Shown piece after piece: positions 1 through 5,728 of a DNA stretch of 9,347 nucleotides. The position numbers were made by a program, and so were the translations under genes. Every line of letters starts with the position of its first letter. The stretch's first letter is position 1. Location: contig SKMY01000145.1 in assembly GCA_007120815.1 (NCBI GenBank), positions 1-9,347 of the forward strand. The letters run 5' to 3'. The stretch comes from Syntrophomonadaceae bacterium. Its GTDB lineage: Bacteria; Bacillota_D; Dethiobacteria; DTU022; UBA8154. Below the pieces are notes generated by a model that saw nothing but the letters and a program-made list of their open reading frames with translations, searched no databases and was not told the origin of the DNA.

Positions 1-777
1 ACGGCTAATGCCCATACGATTTTTAACGTGCTGAACACCGTTATTGTCTTTCCGTTTTTTCATTACTTTATTCGACTGATAAACATCATTGTCCCCGGCG
101 AGGATTCCCGGGTTGAACTGGGGCCGAAGTATCTGGATAAGCGTATGCTGAAAGCACCGGCCATGGCCATTGAAGCCGCCCGGCAAGAATTGCTCCGAAT
201 GGCGTCTATCTCCCGGGACATGGTTCGGGAAGCCGCTGCAGTTTTTGTTAAAGCAGAAAGGAAAAAAATACCACACATACTGCAGATGGAGGACCTGGTC
301 GACGGACTGGAAACGGAAATCAATCTCTACCTGCAGGATTTGTCACAGCATTCTTTAACGCGCCAGCAAACCACCATTGTGGCTGGCTTGATGAGTGCGG
401 CCAACGACCTGGAGCGGATCGGTGACCACGCTCAAAATATTGTACAGCTTGCCGAAACCGTTATGGATGAGAAGCTTCAGGTGTCGTTAACGGCCCGCGA
501 AGAGGTCAATGCCATGTTTGAAAAGGTTGATGAGATGTTTGAACAGGCCATTCTATCTTTCCAGAAAGAAGATGTAGATCTGGCCAGGAAAGTTATTGAC
601 CAGGACGACATTATTGATGACCTGGAAAAAGTATTAAGAAAACGCCACATTGACCGGGTTAACCGCAAAGAGTGTGTTGCTGTGGCCGGGGTCATATACC
701 TGGATATTTTAAGCAATATAGAGCGTATCGCCGATCACGTGACAAACCTGGCCCAGGTGGTAACTGAGGAATTTTAA
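1..777 (+). CDS. Na+/phosphate cotransporter with C-terminal PhoU-like domain (5'-truncated)
   Basis: This is the 3' part (258 codons) of a membrane Na+/Pi symporter of the NptA/YjbB type; the start lies before the window, and the GTG at 28 is internal. Frame 1 is open from base 1 and begins with NAHTIFN, a signature of the last Na/Pi-cotransporter repeat. It is followed by one hydrophobic helix (about visible residues 11-33, rich in V, I and F). The remaining ~210 residues form a helical cytoplasmic PhoU-like domain with two family motifs, LERIGDHAQNI (about bases 409-441) and ERIADHVTNL (721-750). PhoU domains bind metals and tie phosphate transport to signalling. Inferred role: phosphate uptake or export with a built-in regulatory domain. 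fur follows after 19 bases on the same strand with no terminator between, so co-transcription is possible. Family assignment is secure, but the direction of transport cannot be read from this fragment. Confidence 0.88.
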   Translation, partial: TANAHTIFNVLNTVIVFPFFHYFIRLINIIVPGEDSRVELGPKYLDKRMLKAPAMAIEAARQELLRMASISRDMVREAAAVFVKAERKKIPHILQMEDLVDGLETEINLYLQDLSQHSLTRQQTTIVAGLMSAANDLERIGDHAQNIVQLAETVMDEKLQVSLTAREEVNAMFEKVDEMFEQAILSFQKEDVDLARKVIDQDDIIDDLEKVLRKRHIDRVNRKECVAVAGVIYLDILSNIERIADHVTNLAQVVTEEF

Positions 778-796
778 GCAGGGGGCATGATTAAAA

Positions 797-1261
797 ATGG
801 AAAAGAAAATAAAAGAAATGGAAAACCAGTTCAAGGATTACCGTTTTACTCCCCAGAGGAGGTTAGTGCTGGAAATCTTTCTGGAAAATCGAGAACGGCA
901 TTTGAGCGCGGAAGAAGTGTTTAACTTTAGCAGGGAGCGAGGAGAAGAAATAGGCCTTGCGACCATATATCGTACCTTGGAATTATTAGAAGACTTAGGA
1001 CTCATTCATAAATTAAATTTTGGTGATGGCCGCAGCCGATACGAACTCGCCCACCAGGACATTTCTGACCACCACCATCATCACCTGGTATGCTTAGGGT
1101 GCGACGGTATTTTTGAAGTAGAAGACGACCTTTTGCACCAGCTGGAAGAGGTTATTGAGAAAAAGCACGGATTTGATATTGTCAACCATAACCTGCAGTT
1201 TTACGGTTACTGCAGCAACTGCCAGGACAAAGGAAAAAGAAGCCGCGACCCCAACAGCTAA
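797..1261 (+). CDS. fur: Fur-family metal-dependent transcriptional regulator, Fur type
   Basis: A 154-residue repressor, normal length for the family. It has an N-terminal winged helix with recognition-helix region GLATIYRTLELLEDLGLI (53-70) and a C-terminal metal/dimer domain. Metal-site candidates are H35, E83, the H92-H96 run, E107, H124 and H131. Two CxxC pairs, C99/C102 and C139/C142, form the structural zinc site. At the position where PerR has the oxidation-linked Asp (PerR D104), this protein has E107. That, together with segments such as EIGLATIYRTLELL and DDLLHQLEEVIE, matches my recollection of Bacillus Fur better than PerR or Zur. Expected role: Fe2+-bound repression of iron-uptake genes by binding operator DNA; no Fur box was recognised in this window. 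ATG 797 is chosen because GGGGG at 781-785 lies 11 bases upstream; a later ATG at 818 is possible. The gene follows the phosphate transporter by 19 bases, and its stop overlaps the larC stop on the other strand by 4 bases. Metal specificity is inferred; Nur or Zur is less likely. Confidence 0.82.
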   Translation: MEKKIKEMENQFKDYRFTPQRRLVLEIFLENRERHLSAEEVFNFSRERGEEIGLATIYRTLELLEDLGLIHKLNFGDGRSRYELAHQDISDHHHHHLVCLGCDGIFEVEDDLLHQLEEVIEKKHGFDIVNHNLQFYGYCSNCQDKGKRSRDPNS

Positions 1262-2463
1262 CTGCGGGTATCATCCAGGTTTCGCCAAACCGCTTGATAA
1301 ACATCTTTTAGGGGGACATTGTTTTTTTGAGCAATTTCTAAGCAGTCCTGGTATTCAGGGGCCGCGTTGAGGTAGTTTGGCGGCCGCCCGGCCATTTTTA
1401 CCCGGACGTCCCCCCATGGCGTGTTGACCAGGCGATGCTCCCTGGGGAGCATAATTTTTTCCGCGGGATTTCGCCTGTAACCCAATGTGGTTGTTTCACG
1501 CAGGACAATATGACCCAGTTTGTGGGAATTAACCGGCCTGGCCAGCACCGTTAATTTTATGGCAGGCCGGTTTTTTTTCATTTGAATGGGCGTTAAAAAA
1601 ACATCCATTGCCCCGGCTTCCAGAAGGCAGTTCAGTACATGCTCAAATATTTCAGGGTTAAGATCATCAATATTGGCTTCAATCACATCAACGGGTTCCG
1701 TCAAGAATAAATCATCAACACCGGTGGTTGCTTTGGGTGCCGGGGAAAACGAGCCTAAAAAAGACCGGACCAGGTTGGGATAATCATAATCTTTTTGGCC
1801 CCCCCCGTAGCCAATGGCTTCGAGCCTTCCCGGTGGAAGCGGAGAAAACCTGGAACAGATAACGGCCAGTATGGCTGCCCCGGTAGGTGTAACCGTTTCC
1901 CCGTCCACCTGAACCCCGTAACAGGGGATGCTGTAATCCTTTATAACTTCAGCGGTTGCAGGTGCAGGAAGGGGGATAAGACCGTGGGCGGTTTTTACCC
2001 ACCCCTTTCCCAGAGGCAGCGGAGAAGAAAAAACCTGGTCTACCCCCAGTTGCTCCAGGGCAATCATGCAGCCCACAATATCTAATATGGAATCTACCGC
2101 CCCCACTTCATGGAAGTGAATGCAATCGGGAGGCATATCATGAACCCGGGCTTCCGCCCGGGCTAAAGCCTGGAAAACCGCCAGGCTTTTTTCCTGCACA
2201 GTTTCAGAGTAAGCAGCGCCTTTAATTACCGCCTCGATTTCAGCCAAATGACGATGGGGCTGCTGCCCGTAAACCTCAATGGATATCTGCAGCGCCCCGA
2301 TACCCTGTTTTTGTACCCGGTTGAAGTGAATGTTGTATCCTTCCAGAGGGAGTTTTTTCAGCTGGGTTTTTAATGTCTCTTCTGACAGACCCAGATCCAT
2401 CATGGAGGCCAGGAGCATGTCTCCGGCAGCCCCGGCGGAGCAGTCAAAATAAAGGGTTTTCAT
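1258..2463 (-). CDS. larC: LarC, CTP-dependent nickel insertase for the nickel-pincer nucleotide cofactor
   Basis: LarC inserts nickel into the pyridinium-3,5-bisthiocarboxylic acid mononucleotide (P2TMN) in a CTP-consuming reaction, the last step of the cofactor used by lactate racemase LarA and related enzymes. The 401-residue protein is full length and in one frame. In Lactobacillus plantarum, by contrast, the gene is split into larC1/larC2 joined by a programmed frameshift. Visible family motifs are DCSAGAAGDM (7-16), a PHRH cluster (69-72), CIHFHEVGAVDSILDIVG (114-131), TPTGAAIL (192-199), EANIDDLNPE (262-271) at the start of the C-terminal domain, and MKKNRPAIKLTVLA (295-308). ATG 2463 is preceded by AGGAGT (2475-2480 on this strand, spacing 11) inside the end of larB. 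The larB stop is 4 bases upstream, so the two are almost certainly one operon and translationally linked. The stop overlaps the fur stop from the opposite strand. larE and larA are not in the window. Confidence 0.92.
   Translation of the reverse strand: MKTLYFDCSAGAAGDMLLASMMDLGLSEETLKTQLKKLPLEGYNIHFNRVQKQGIGALQISIEVYGQQPHRHLAEIEAVIKGAAYSETVQEKSLAVFQALARAEARVHDMPPDCIHFHEVGAVDSILDIVGCMIALEQLGVDQVFSSPLPLGKGWVKTAHGLIPLPAPATAEVIKDYSIPCYGVQVDGETVTPTGAAILAVICSRFSPLPPGRLEAIGYGGGQKDYDYPNLVRSFLGSFSPAPKATTGVDDLFLTEPVDVIEANIDDLNPEIFEHVLNCLLEAGAMDVFLTPIQMKKNRPAIKLTVLARPVNSHKLGHIVLRETTTLGYRRNPAEKIMLPREHRLVNTPWGDVRVKMAGRPPNYLNAAPEYQDCLEIAQKNNVPLKDVYQAVWRNLDDTRS
1531..1578 (+). terminator. Intrinsic terminator for rightward transcription, inside larC antisense
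   Basis: A perfect 10-bp inverted repeat, AACCGGCCTG (1531-1540) and CAGGCCGGTT (1563-1572), encloses a 22-base loop and runs into eight T (1571-1578). This is the classical rho-independent layout on the + strand. It sits about 270 bases after the fur stop and is the best candidate for ending the fur transcript, whose 3' UTR would then be antisense to the last ~100 codons of larC. On the larC strand the same stem is not followed by a T tract, so it should not stop larC transcription. The T8 reflects the Lys-Lys-Asn codons of a conserved larC motif (MKKNRP), so it could be fortuitous. Confidence 0.62.
2145..2192 (+). terminator. Tandem perfect hairpins with T6, antisense within larC (possible terminator)
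   Basis: Two perfect stems lie 2 bases apart. The first is CCCGGGC/GCCCGGG (2145-2151 with 2156-2162, 4-base loop). The second is AAAGCCTGG/CCAGGCTTT (2165-2173 with 2181-2189, 7-base loop), leading into six T (2187-2192) on the + strand. On the larC mRNA the first loop reads GGAA, a GNRA-type tetraloop. It could stop rightward antisense transcription or act as a structure in larC mRNA. It lies within coding sequence (larC residues ~91-106, an Ala/Arg/Glu-rich stretch), so codon composition alone may explain part of it. No rightward promoter was recognised just upstream. Confidence 0.35.
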
Positions 2464-2467
2464 ATTG

Positions 2468-3250
2468 TTATGTCACTCCTGGTTCGTGATGACAGGTGGA
2501 AGTGTATACCCGGTTAATGAGGGCTGCACTGTACCCGGCCCCAAAGCCGTTATCGATGTTTACAACTGAAACACCGGCGGCACAGCTGTTCAGCATGGTC
2601 AGCAAAGGCGCCAGCCCGGAAAAATTAGCCCCGTAACCGGCGCTGGTTGGAACGGCCACGATCGGGCAGCTGACCAAACCGCCCACTACGCTGGGCAATG
2701 CCCCTTCCATACCGGCCACCACAATAATGACACTGGCCTGGTACAACATTTTAGAGTTGTCCAGCAAGCGGTGAATACCTGAAACACCGACGTCAAAAAG
2801 GGTTTCTACCCGGTTTCCCATGGTTTCTGCGGTGACAGCAGCTTCTTCCGCCACGGGAATATCAGCGGTTCCAGCGGAAACAACCAGGATTGTCCCAGGT
2901 GCATACAAAGTCAGGTCGCGCTGGATAACAATGGTTCCACTTGATTTTTTAAATTCCGCCTGGGGAATGTGTTGATGTACCTGCTCAAAAATATCCTGAT
3001 TGGCCCGGGTCGCCAGTATATTACCAGGCCACTCTTGGAGACGCTGCATGATGGCCACAATCTGTTCGGCGGTCTTCCCCGGGCAGTAGATGACCTCAGG
3101 GAACCCTTGCCGCAGGGGCCGGTGGTGGTCCACTTTGGCAAACCCCAGGTCTTCGTAAGGCAGGGAACGTAAGCGTTCAAAAGCTTCCTGGGGCGTCTTT
3201 TTCCCCTGCTGTACCTCCTCCAACAGTTCCCTGAGATGCTGGTGGTTCAT
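2468..3250 (-). CDS. larB: LarB, nicotinic acid adenine dinucleotide carboxylase/hydrolase
   Basis: LarB carboxylates C5 of the pyridinium ring of NaAD and cleaves the phosphoanhydride to give the mononucleotide P2CMN, the first committed step of nickel-pincer cofactor synthesis. The 260-residue product has a small N-terminal helical segment (1-40) and a C-terminal PurE/AIR-carboxylase-like domain (~120-250). Visible motifs are AGMEGALPSVVGG (179-191), PTSAGYGANFSG (201-212), LNSCAAGVSVVNIDNGFGAGY (220-240), and an N-terminal YCPGKT (55-60). E182 and C223 lie two residues off the Glu180 and Cys221 I recall as catalytic in L. plantarum LarB. ATG 3250 has a good site, GAGGT (3258-3262 on this strand), with 7 bases spacing. 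It heads a larBC operon with its own AT-rich upstream region. I see no truncation or missing motif. LarB homologues also occur in genomes without lactate racemase, so the client enzyme is unknown here. Confidence 0.92.
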   Translation of the reverse strand: MNHQHLRELLEEVQQGKKTPQEAFERLRSLPYEDLGFAKVDHHRPLRQGFPEVIYCPGKTAEQIVAIMQRLQEWPGNILATRANQDIFEQVHQHIPQAEFKKSSGTIVIQRDLTLYAPGTILVVSAGTADIPVAEEAAVTAETMGNRVETLFDVGVSGIHRLLDNSKMLYQASVIIVVAGMEGALPSVVGGLVSCPIVAVPTSAGYGANFSGLAPLLTMLNSCAAGVSVVNIDNGFGAGYSAALINRVYTSTCHHEPGVT

Positions 3251-3275
3251 ATCTAAGACCTCGCCTCTCTAGTAT

Positions 3276-3310
3276 TCAGGAAAGCGCCAGAACAGTCCCT
3301 GCTTTCCCGA
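3276..3310 (-). promoter_or_regulatory. 10-bp hairpin in the presumed larB leader
   Basis: On the minus strand, TCGGGAAAGC (3310-3301) pairs with GCTTTCCTGA (3285-3276) over ten positions around a 15-base loop. One position is a G·U pair that is allowed only in RNA made leftward; the + strand RNA would have an A·C mismatch there. The stem ends 13 bases before the larB ribosome binding site. There is no T tract, so it is not an intrinsic terminator. It may be a regulatory or stabilising leader element; no known riboswitch class was recognised. Confidence 0.45.
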
Positions 3311-3356
3311 TGTATGCGCAATAATTAAATTAGGCTAAAGCAGTAACAACACGTTT

Positions 3357-3385
3357 ATTATAACAAAAAAATTAGTACAAAAAAC
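3357..3385 (-). promoter_or_regulatory. Candidate larBC promoter
   Basis: The minus strand carries a perfect TATAAT (3362-3357) in an AT-rich stretch. No good -35 exists at the right distance: GTTTTT at 17 bases is weak, and TTGTAC lies only 12 bases away. Transcription from here would give larB a leader of about 100 bases containing the hairpin at 3276-3310. Support is one good -10 element only. Confidence 0.38.
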
Positions 3386-3405
3386 TTTTTTTCCTGATAT
3401 TTTAT

Positions 3406-3433
3406 TTGTTTTCTTCACTTTATCGTTTACAAT
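3406..3433 (+). promoter_or_regulatory. Candidate promoter for the tsaC operon
   Basis: TTGTTT (3406-3411) and TACAAT (3428-3433) are separated by 16 bases, a plausible sigma-A-type promoter. It would give tsaC a leader of roughly 75 bases. The rest of the 265-base divergent region (3251-3515) is AT-rich, with an A6-C-T7 tract at 3379-3392, and contains no convincing gene. Confidence 0.4.
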
Positions 3434-3515
3434 AGGTATGGAAACAGTGCGTGAATAATATCTATTAACGGTCTTCCTTAAACTGCTCTCGTTTGCGCCA
3501 GGAGGTGCTGGCTTC

Positions 3516-4583
3516 ATGCTGTGGGACCGAATAAACAATACAGTCGTCCTGTCTGCCTCGAACCCGGATATGAAAAGAGAGGCCCTGCAGGTTGCCGCCA
3601 GGTTGTTAAAAGAGGGCAAACTAGTGGCTTTCCCAACGGAAACCGTCTACGGGTTAGGGGCCGACGCCCTTAACCCTAAAGCCGTTAACCGAATTTTCCA
3701 GGTTAAAGGAAGGCCTCCCGACAATCCACTTATCGTGCATATCCTGGGGCTGGCACAGGTTCAGGAACTGGCAGCCAGAATCCCGGACCGCGCAACATTC
3801 CTGGCCGACCGTTTCTGGCCAGGCCCGCTGACCCTGGTGCTGCCGAAAAAGGAGCGGGTACCTGATGTGACCACCGCCGGGCTGCCTTCTGTGGCTGTCC
3901 GTGTGCCCGACCATCAACTGGCTTTGGAACTCATTAAAACCGCAGGTCTACCTATCGCCGCGCCCAGCGCCAATCTGTCCGGGCGCCCTAGCCCTACCAG
4001 CGCGGCCCATGTTTTGGATGATCTGTCCGGACGAATCGAAGCGGTTCTGGACGGAGGACCTTGCCCGGTTGGTGTCGAATCTACCGTATTGAGCTTGCTT
4101 TCAGAGCCGCCGGTTCTGCTGCGACCCGGAGGCATCACCTTGGAACAGTTGGAAGCAGCCCTTGGCGAGCGCATTATTGACGGCACGATTTTCTCCCAGG
4201 GGGAGCAGGTAGCGAGACCGCTCTCACCGGGCATGAAATACCGCCATTACGCGACCAGGGCGCCTCTTTATCTGGTAGAAGGCAGGGGTAACCAGCAAAT
4301 TAAACTAATGCTGGGGTTATACGAGAGTTTCAACGTCCAGGGGCGAAAAGTGGGGCTATTAACCACGGAAGAAACAGCGGATCTTTTTCCCCGGGGACAG
4401 GTAGTTACCCTGGGATCTCGGAGCAATCCCCAATCCCAGGCCGCACTGCTTTTTCAAGCCTTGCGCCGCCTGGATGCTTTAGGGGTGGATGTAATCATAG
4501 CCGAAGGGTTTGAAGACAAAGGGATTGGTCGGGCCGTTATGAATCGGCTGCGCAAAGCCGCTGTTGATATTATTACGCCATAA
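3516..4583 (+). CDS. tsaC: Threonylcarbamoyl-AMP synthase, Sua5/YwlC type
   Basis: It makes threonylcarbamoyl-AMP from threonine, bicarbonate and ATP, the first step of t6A formation at position 37 of tRNAs reading ANN codons. At 355 residues it is the long two-domain Sua5 form rather than the short TsaC. The YrdC domain (~20-205) shows PTETVYGLGADA (40-51), KGRPPDNPLIVHI (64-76), WPGPLTLVL (101-109), APSANLSG (149-156) and GVESTV (186-191), ending in RPGG (203-206). The conserved linker SPGMKYRHYA (237-246) then leads to a Sua5 domain (~250-355). ATG 3516 has AGGAGGTG (3500-3507) with 8 bases spacing. It is the first gene of the rightward block, and ywlE starts 15 bases after its stop. The pairing matches the B. 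subtilis ywlC-ywlE neighbourhood. The gene looks complete. Confidence 0.93.
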   Translation: MLWDRINNTVVLSASNPDMKREALQVAARLLKEGKLVAFPTETVYGLGADALNPKAVNRIFQVKGRPPDNPLIVHILGLAQVQELAARIPDRATFLADRFWPGPLTLVLPKKERVPDVTTAGLPSVAVRVPDHQLALELIKTAGLPIAAPSANLSGRPSPTSAAHVLDDLSGRIEAVLDGGPCPVGVESTVLSLLSEPPVLLRPGGITLEQLEAALGERIIDGTIFSQGEQVARPLSPGMKYRHYATRAPLYLVEGRGNQQIKLMLGLYESFNVQGRKVGLLTTEETADLFPRGQVVTLGSRSNPQSQAALLFQALRRLDALGVDVIIAEGFEDKGIGRAVMNRLRKAAVDIITP

Positions 4584-4598
4584 AAAAGGAGATATTCT

Positions 4599-5084
4599 AT
4601 GGGTCAGGAATGCCGTATCTTGTTTGTTTGTACAGGAAACACCTGTCGAAGTATCATGGCTCAAAAACTGTTTGAAAAAATGTGGCCTGAGTTTGGTGTT
4701 TCCAGTCAAAAAATGCATGCTGCATCAGCGGGGCTTCACGCGATTAAGGGCGACAGAATAAGTCAGCAGGCCGAAGACGTGTTGAGAGAAGAGGGCATTG
4801 ATGCCAGTACCCACCGTTCAAGACCGGTAAACCGGGATGAAATCTCCAGGGCACACCTGGTATTAACCATGACAGAAAACCATAGACAAGAACTTCTACG
4901 ACGCTTTCCCGATGTCGAGGACAAAGTCAAGGTGATAAGCGAGTTTGCCGGATGGGAAGGCGATATTCACGATCCTTTCGGAACGGGCCTGGAAAACTAC
5001 CGCAAGACGGCCGGGGAAATAAAACTGGTACTTTATCGAATGATGCAGCACCTCTGTAAGAAAAAAGGAAACGATAAGGCATAG
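4599..5084 (+). CDS. ywlE: Low-molecular-weight phosphatase, likely YwlE-type protein-arginine phosphatase
   Basis: A 161-residue cytoplasmic phosphatase of the LMW-PTP fold. The P-loop CTGNTCRS (11-18) holds nucleophile C11 and R17. The general acid is D125 in DIHDPFG (122-128). Thr15 sits at the P-loop position where ordinary tyrosine phosphatases usually have Ile; in YwlE the matching Thr11 is associated with phospho-arginine preference. The likely role is therefore to reverse McsB protein-arginine phosphorylation, which marks proteins for ClpCP and controls CtsR; no mcsB is in this window. One oddity is that the usual Pro after CRS is Ile19. The start is supported by AAGGAG with about 6 bases spacing. 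tsaC precedes by 15 bases, and rpiB follows after 91 bases. Family is certain; arginine specificity is inferred from Thr15 and synteny. Confidence 0.88.
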   Translation: MGQECRILFVCTGNTCRSIMAQKLFEKMWPEFGVSSQKMHAASAGLHAIKGDRISQQAEDVLREEGIDASTHRSRPVNRDEISRAHLVLTMTENHRQELLRRFPDVEDKVKVISEFAGWEGDIHDPFGTGLENYRKTAGEIKLVLYRMMQHLCKKKGNDKA

Positions 5085-5175
5085 GTAGAGCAGGAGATAT
5101 CTGAGCTAAAGCGAATATAGTTAAAGAAAAGCTTTGACCAACAAAAATAGTTAACAGATAGGATGAAAGGGGTTC

Positions 5176-5634
5176 ATGGTAAAAATCGTACTGGCCAGCG
5201 ATCACGCTGGATTTGACTTAAAAGAACGGATCCGGCGCGACCTGGAAGAACGGGGAGAGCATCTATTCGACCTGGGTGTGTTTGACGAAGAACCGGTTGA
5301 CTACCCCGACCTGGCCTTACGGGCCGCCCAGGGGGTGCGTTCCGGGGAATTCGACCTGGCAATCCTGGTTTGCGGAACAGGGATTGGCGTTTCGATCACG
5401 GCCAACAAGGTTCAGGGAATTCGGGCAGCGCTTTGCAGTGATTGCTTTTCGGCACGATGTGCCCGTGAGCACAACGACGCAAACATTTTGGCCCTGGGAT
5501 CCCGGGTGGTTGGTCCGGGCTTAGCCCTGGACATCGTCCGTACCTTCTTAAAAACCTCTTTTGCGGGCGGCCGCCATCAACGCCGTGTAGAGAAAATTCA
5601 TGCCGCGGAACAGCAGGATAAGAGCCGCCCGTAA
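5176..5634 (+). CDS. rpiB: Ribose-5-phosphate isomerase B
   Basis: It interconverts ribose 5-phosphate and ribulose 5-phosphate in the pentose phosphate pathway. The 152-residue protein has the family layout: SDHAG (8-12), DYP (42-44), the CGTGIG loop (66-71) with catalytic-base Cys66, REHNDANILALG (97-108) and the phosphate-contact tail GGRHQRRVEKI (131-141). Candidate catalytic or phosphate-binding residues are H10, C66, H99 and H134. ATG 5176 has AAAGGGG (5166-5172) only 3 bases upstream, or AAAGG with 5; the start fits the normal RpiB N-terminus. It corresponds to B. subtilis ywlF; ywlD and ywlG are absent. The preceding 91-base gap (5085-5175) holds a weak A/T hairpin (5120-5138) but no clear gene or terminator. 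Allose-6-phosphate isomerase is an alternative for the family, but the housekeeping context favours RpiB. Confidence 0.92.
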   Translation: MVKIVLASDHAGFDLKERIRRDLEERGEHLFDLGVFDEEPVDYPDLALRAAQGVRSGEFDLAILVCGTGIGVSITANKVQGIRAALCSDCFSARCAREHNDANILALGSRVVGPGLALDIVRTFLKTSFAGGRHQRRVEKIHAAEQQDKSRP

Positions 5635-5651
5635 GGAACCGGAGCCGATAC

Positions 5652-5680
5652 CTGGGAAGCGGAAACGCCATTTCTATACT
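5652..5680 (+). promoter_or_regulatory. Weak candidate promoter for glyA
   Basis: TATACT (5675-5680) is a good -10-like box, 17 bases after CTGGGA (5652-5657), which matches only three of six -35 positions. It would start transcription just before the structured leader at 5686-5721. Co-transcription from upstream is equally possible. Confidence 0.25.
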
Positions 5681-5685
5681 AAGAA

Positions 5686-5728
5686 AGGTGGTGTTCACCT
5701 GGTGGTGTTGTAAGACCAGGTTAAAAAG
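5686..5728 (+). promoter_or_regulatory. Structured glyA leader: two mutually exclusive hairpins and a mini-ORF
   Basis: AGGTG (5686-5690) can pair with CACCT (5696-5700) over a 5-base loop. Alternatively, ACCTGGT (5697-5703) can pair perfectly with ACCAGGT (5715-5721) over 11 bases. The two stems share 5697-5700, so only one can form at a time. The second stem contains AGG (5718-5720), the only Shine-Dalgarno-like bases at a proper distance (8) from the glyA ATG. A stronger site, AAAGGTGGT (5684-5692), precedes a tiny in-frame reading frame, GTG GTG TTG TAA (5702-5713), that stops 15 bases before glyA. The 9-base unit GGTGGTGTT occurs twice (5687-5695 and 5701-5709). The layout suggests translational control, but this is inference. 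Confidence 0.4.

Noticed and set aside
1070..1086. Five-histidine run in Fur as an artificial tag or nickel-binding tail
   Set aside because: It lies at the HHHHLVC metal site normal for Fur proteins, internal to the domain.
1795..2085. Rightward 96-codon open frame inside larC
   Set aside because: Antisense shadow of larC; composition and lack of a ribosome binding site do not support a gene.
3379..3392. A6-C-T7 tract in the larB-tsaC region as a bidirectional terminator
   Set aside because: It has no GC stem, and no terminator is needed between divergent genes; read as ordinary AT-rich promoter DNA.
3335..3619. Leftward 94-codon open frame across the divergent region and start of tsaC
   Set aside because: Mostly low-complexity AT-rich sequence overlapping tsaC, with no recognisable domain or ribosome binding site.
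5120..5138. 7-bp A/T-rich inverted repeat between ywlE and rpiB
   Set aside because: Low stability, no T tract on either strand and no relation to a start codon; probably chance.
5134..5162. TTGACC followed 17 bases later by GATAGG, as an rpiB promoter
   Set aside because: The -10 matches only three of six positions, and transcription would start within the ribosome binding site of rpiB.
5635..5728. Glycine riboswitch or T-box upstream of glyA
   Set aside because: The gap is only 94 bases and lacks the conserved motifs of either class; only simple hairpins are present.
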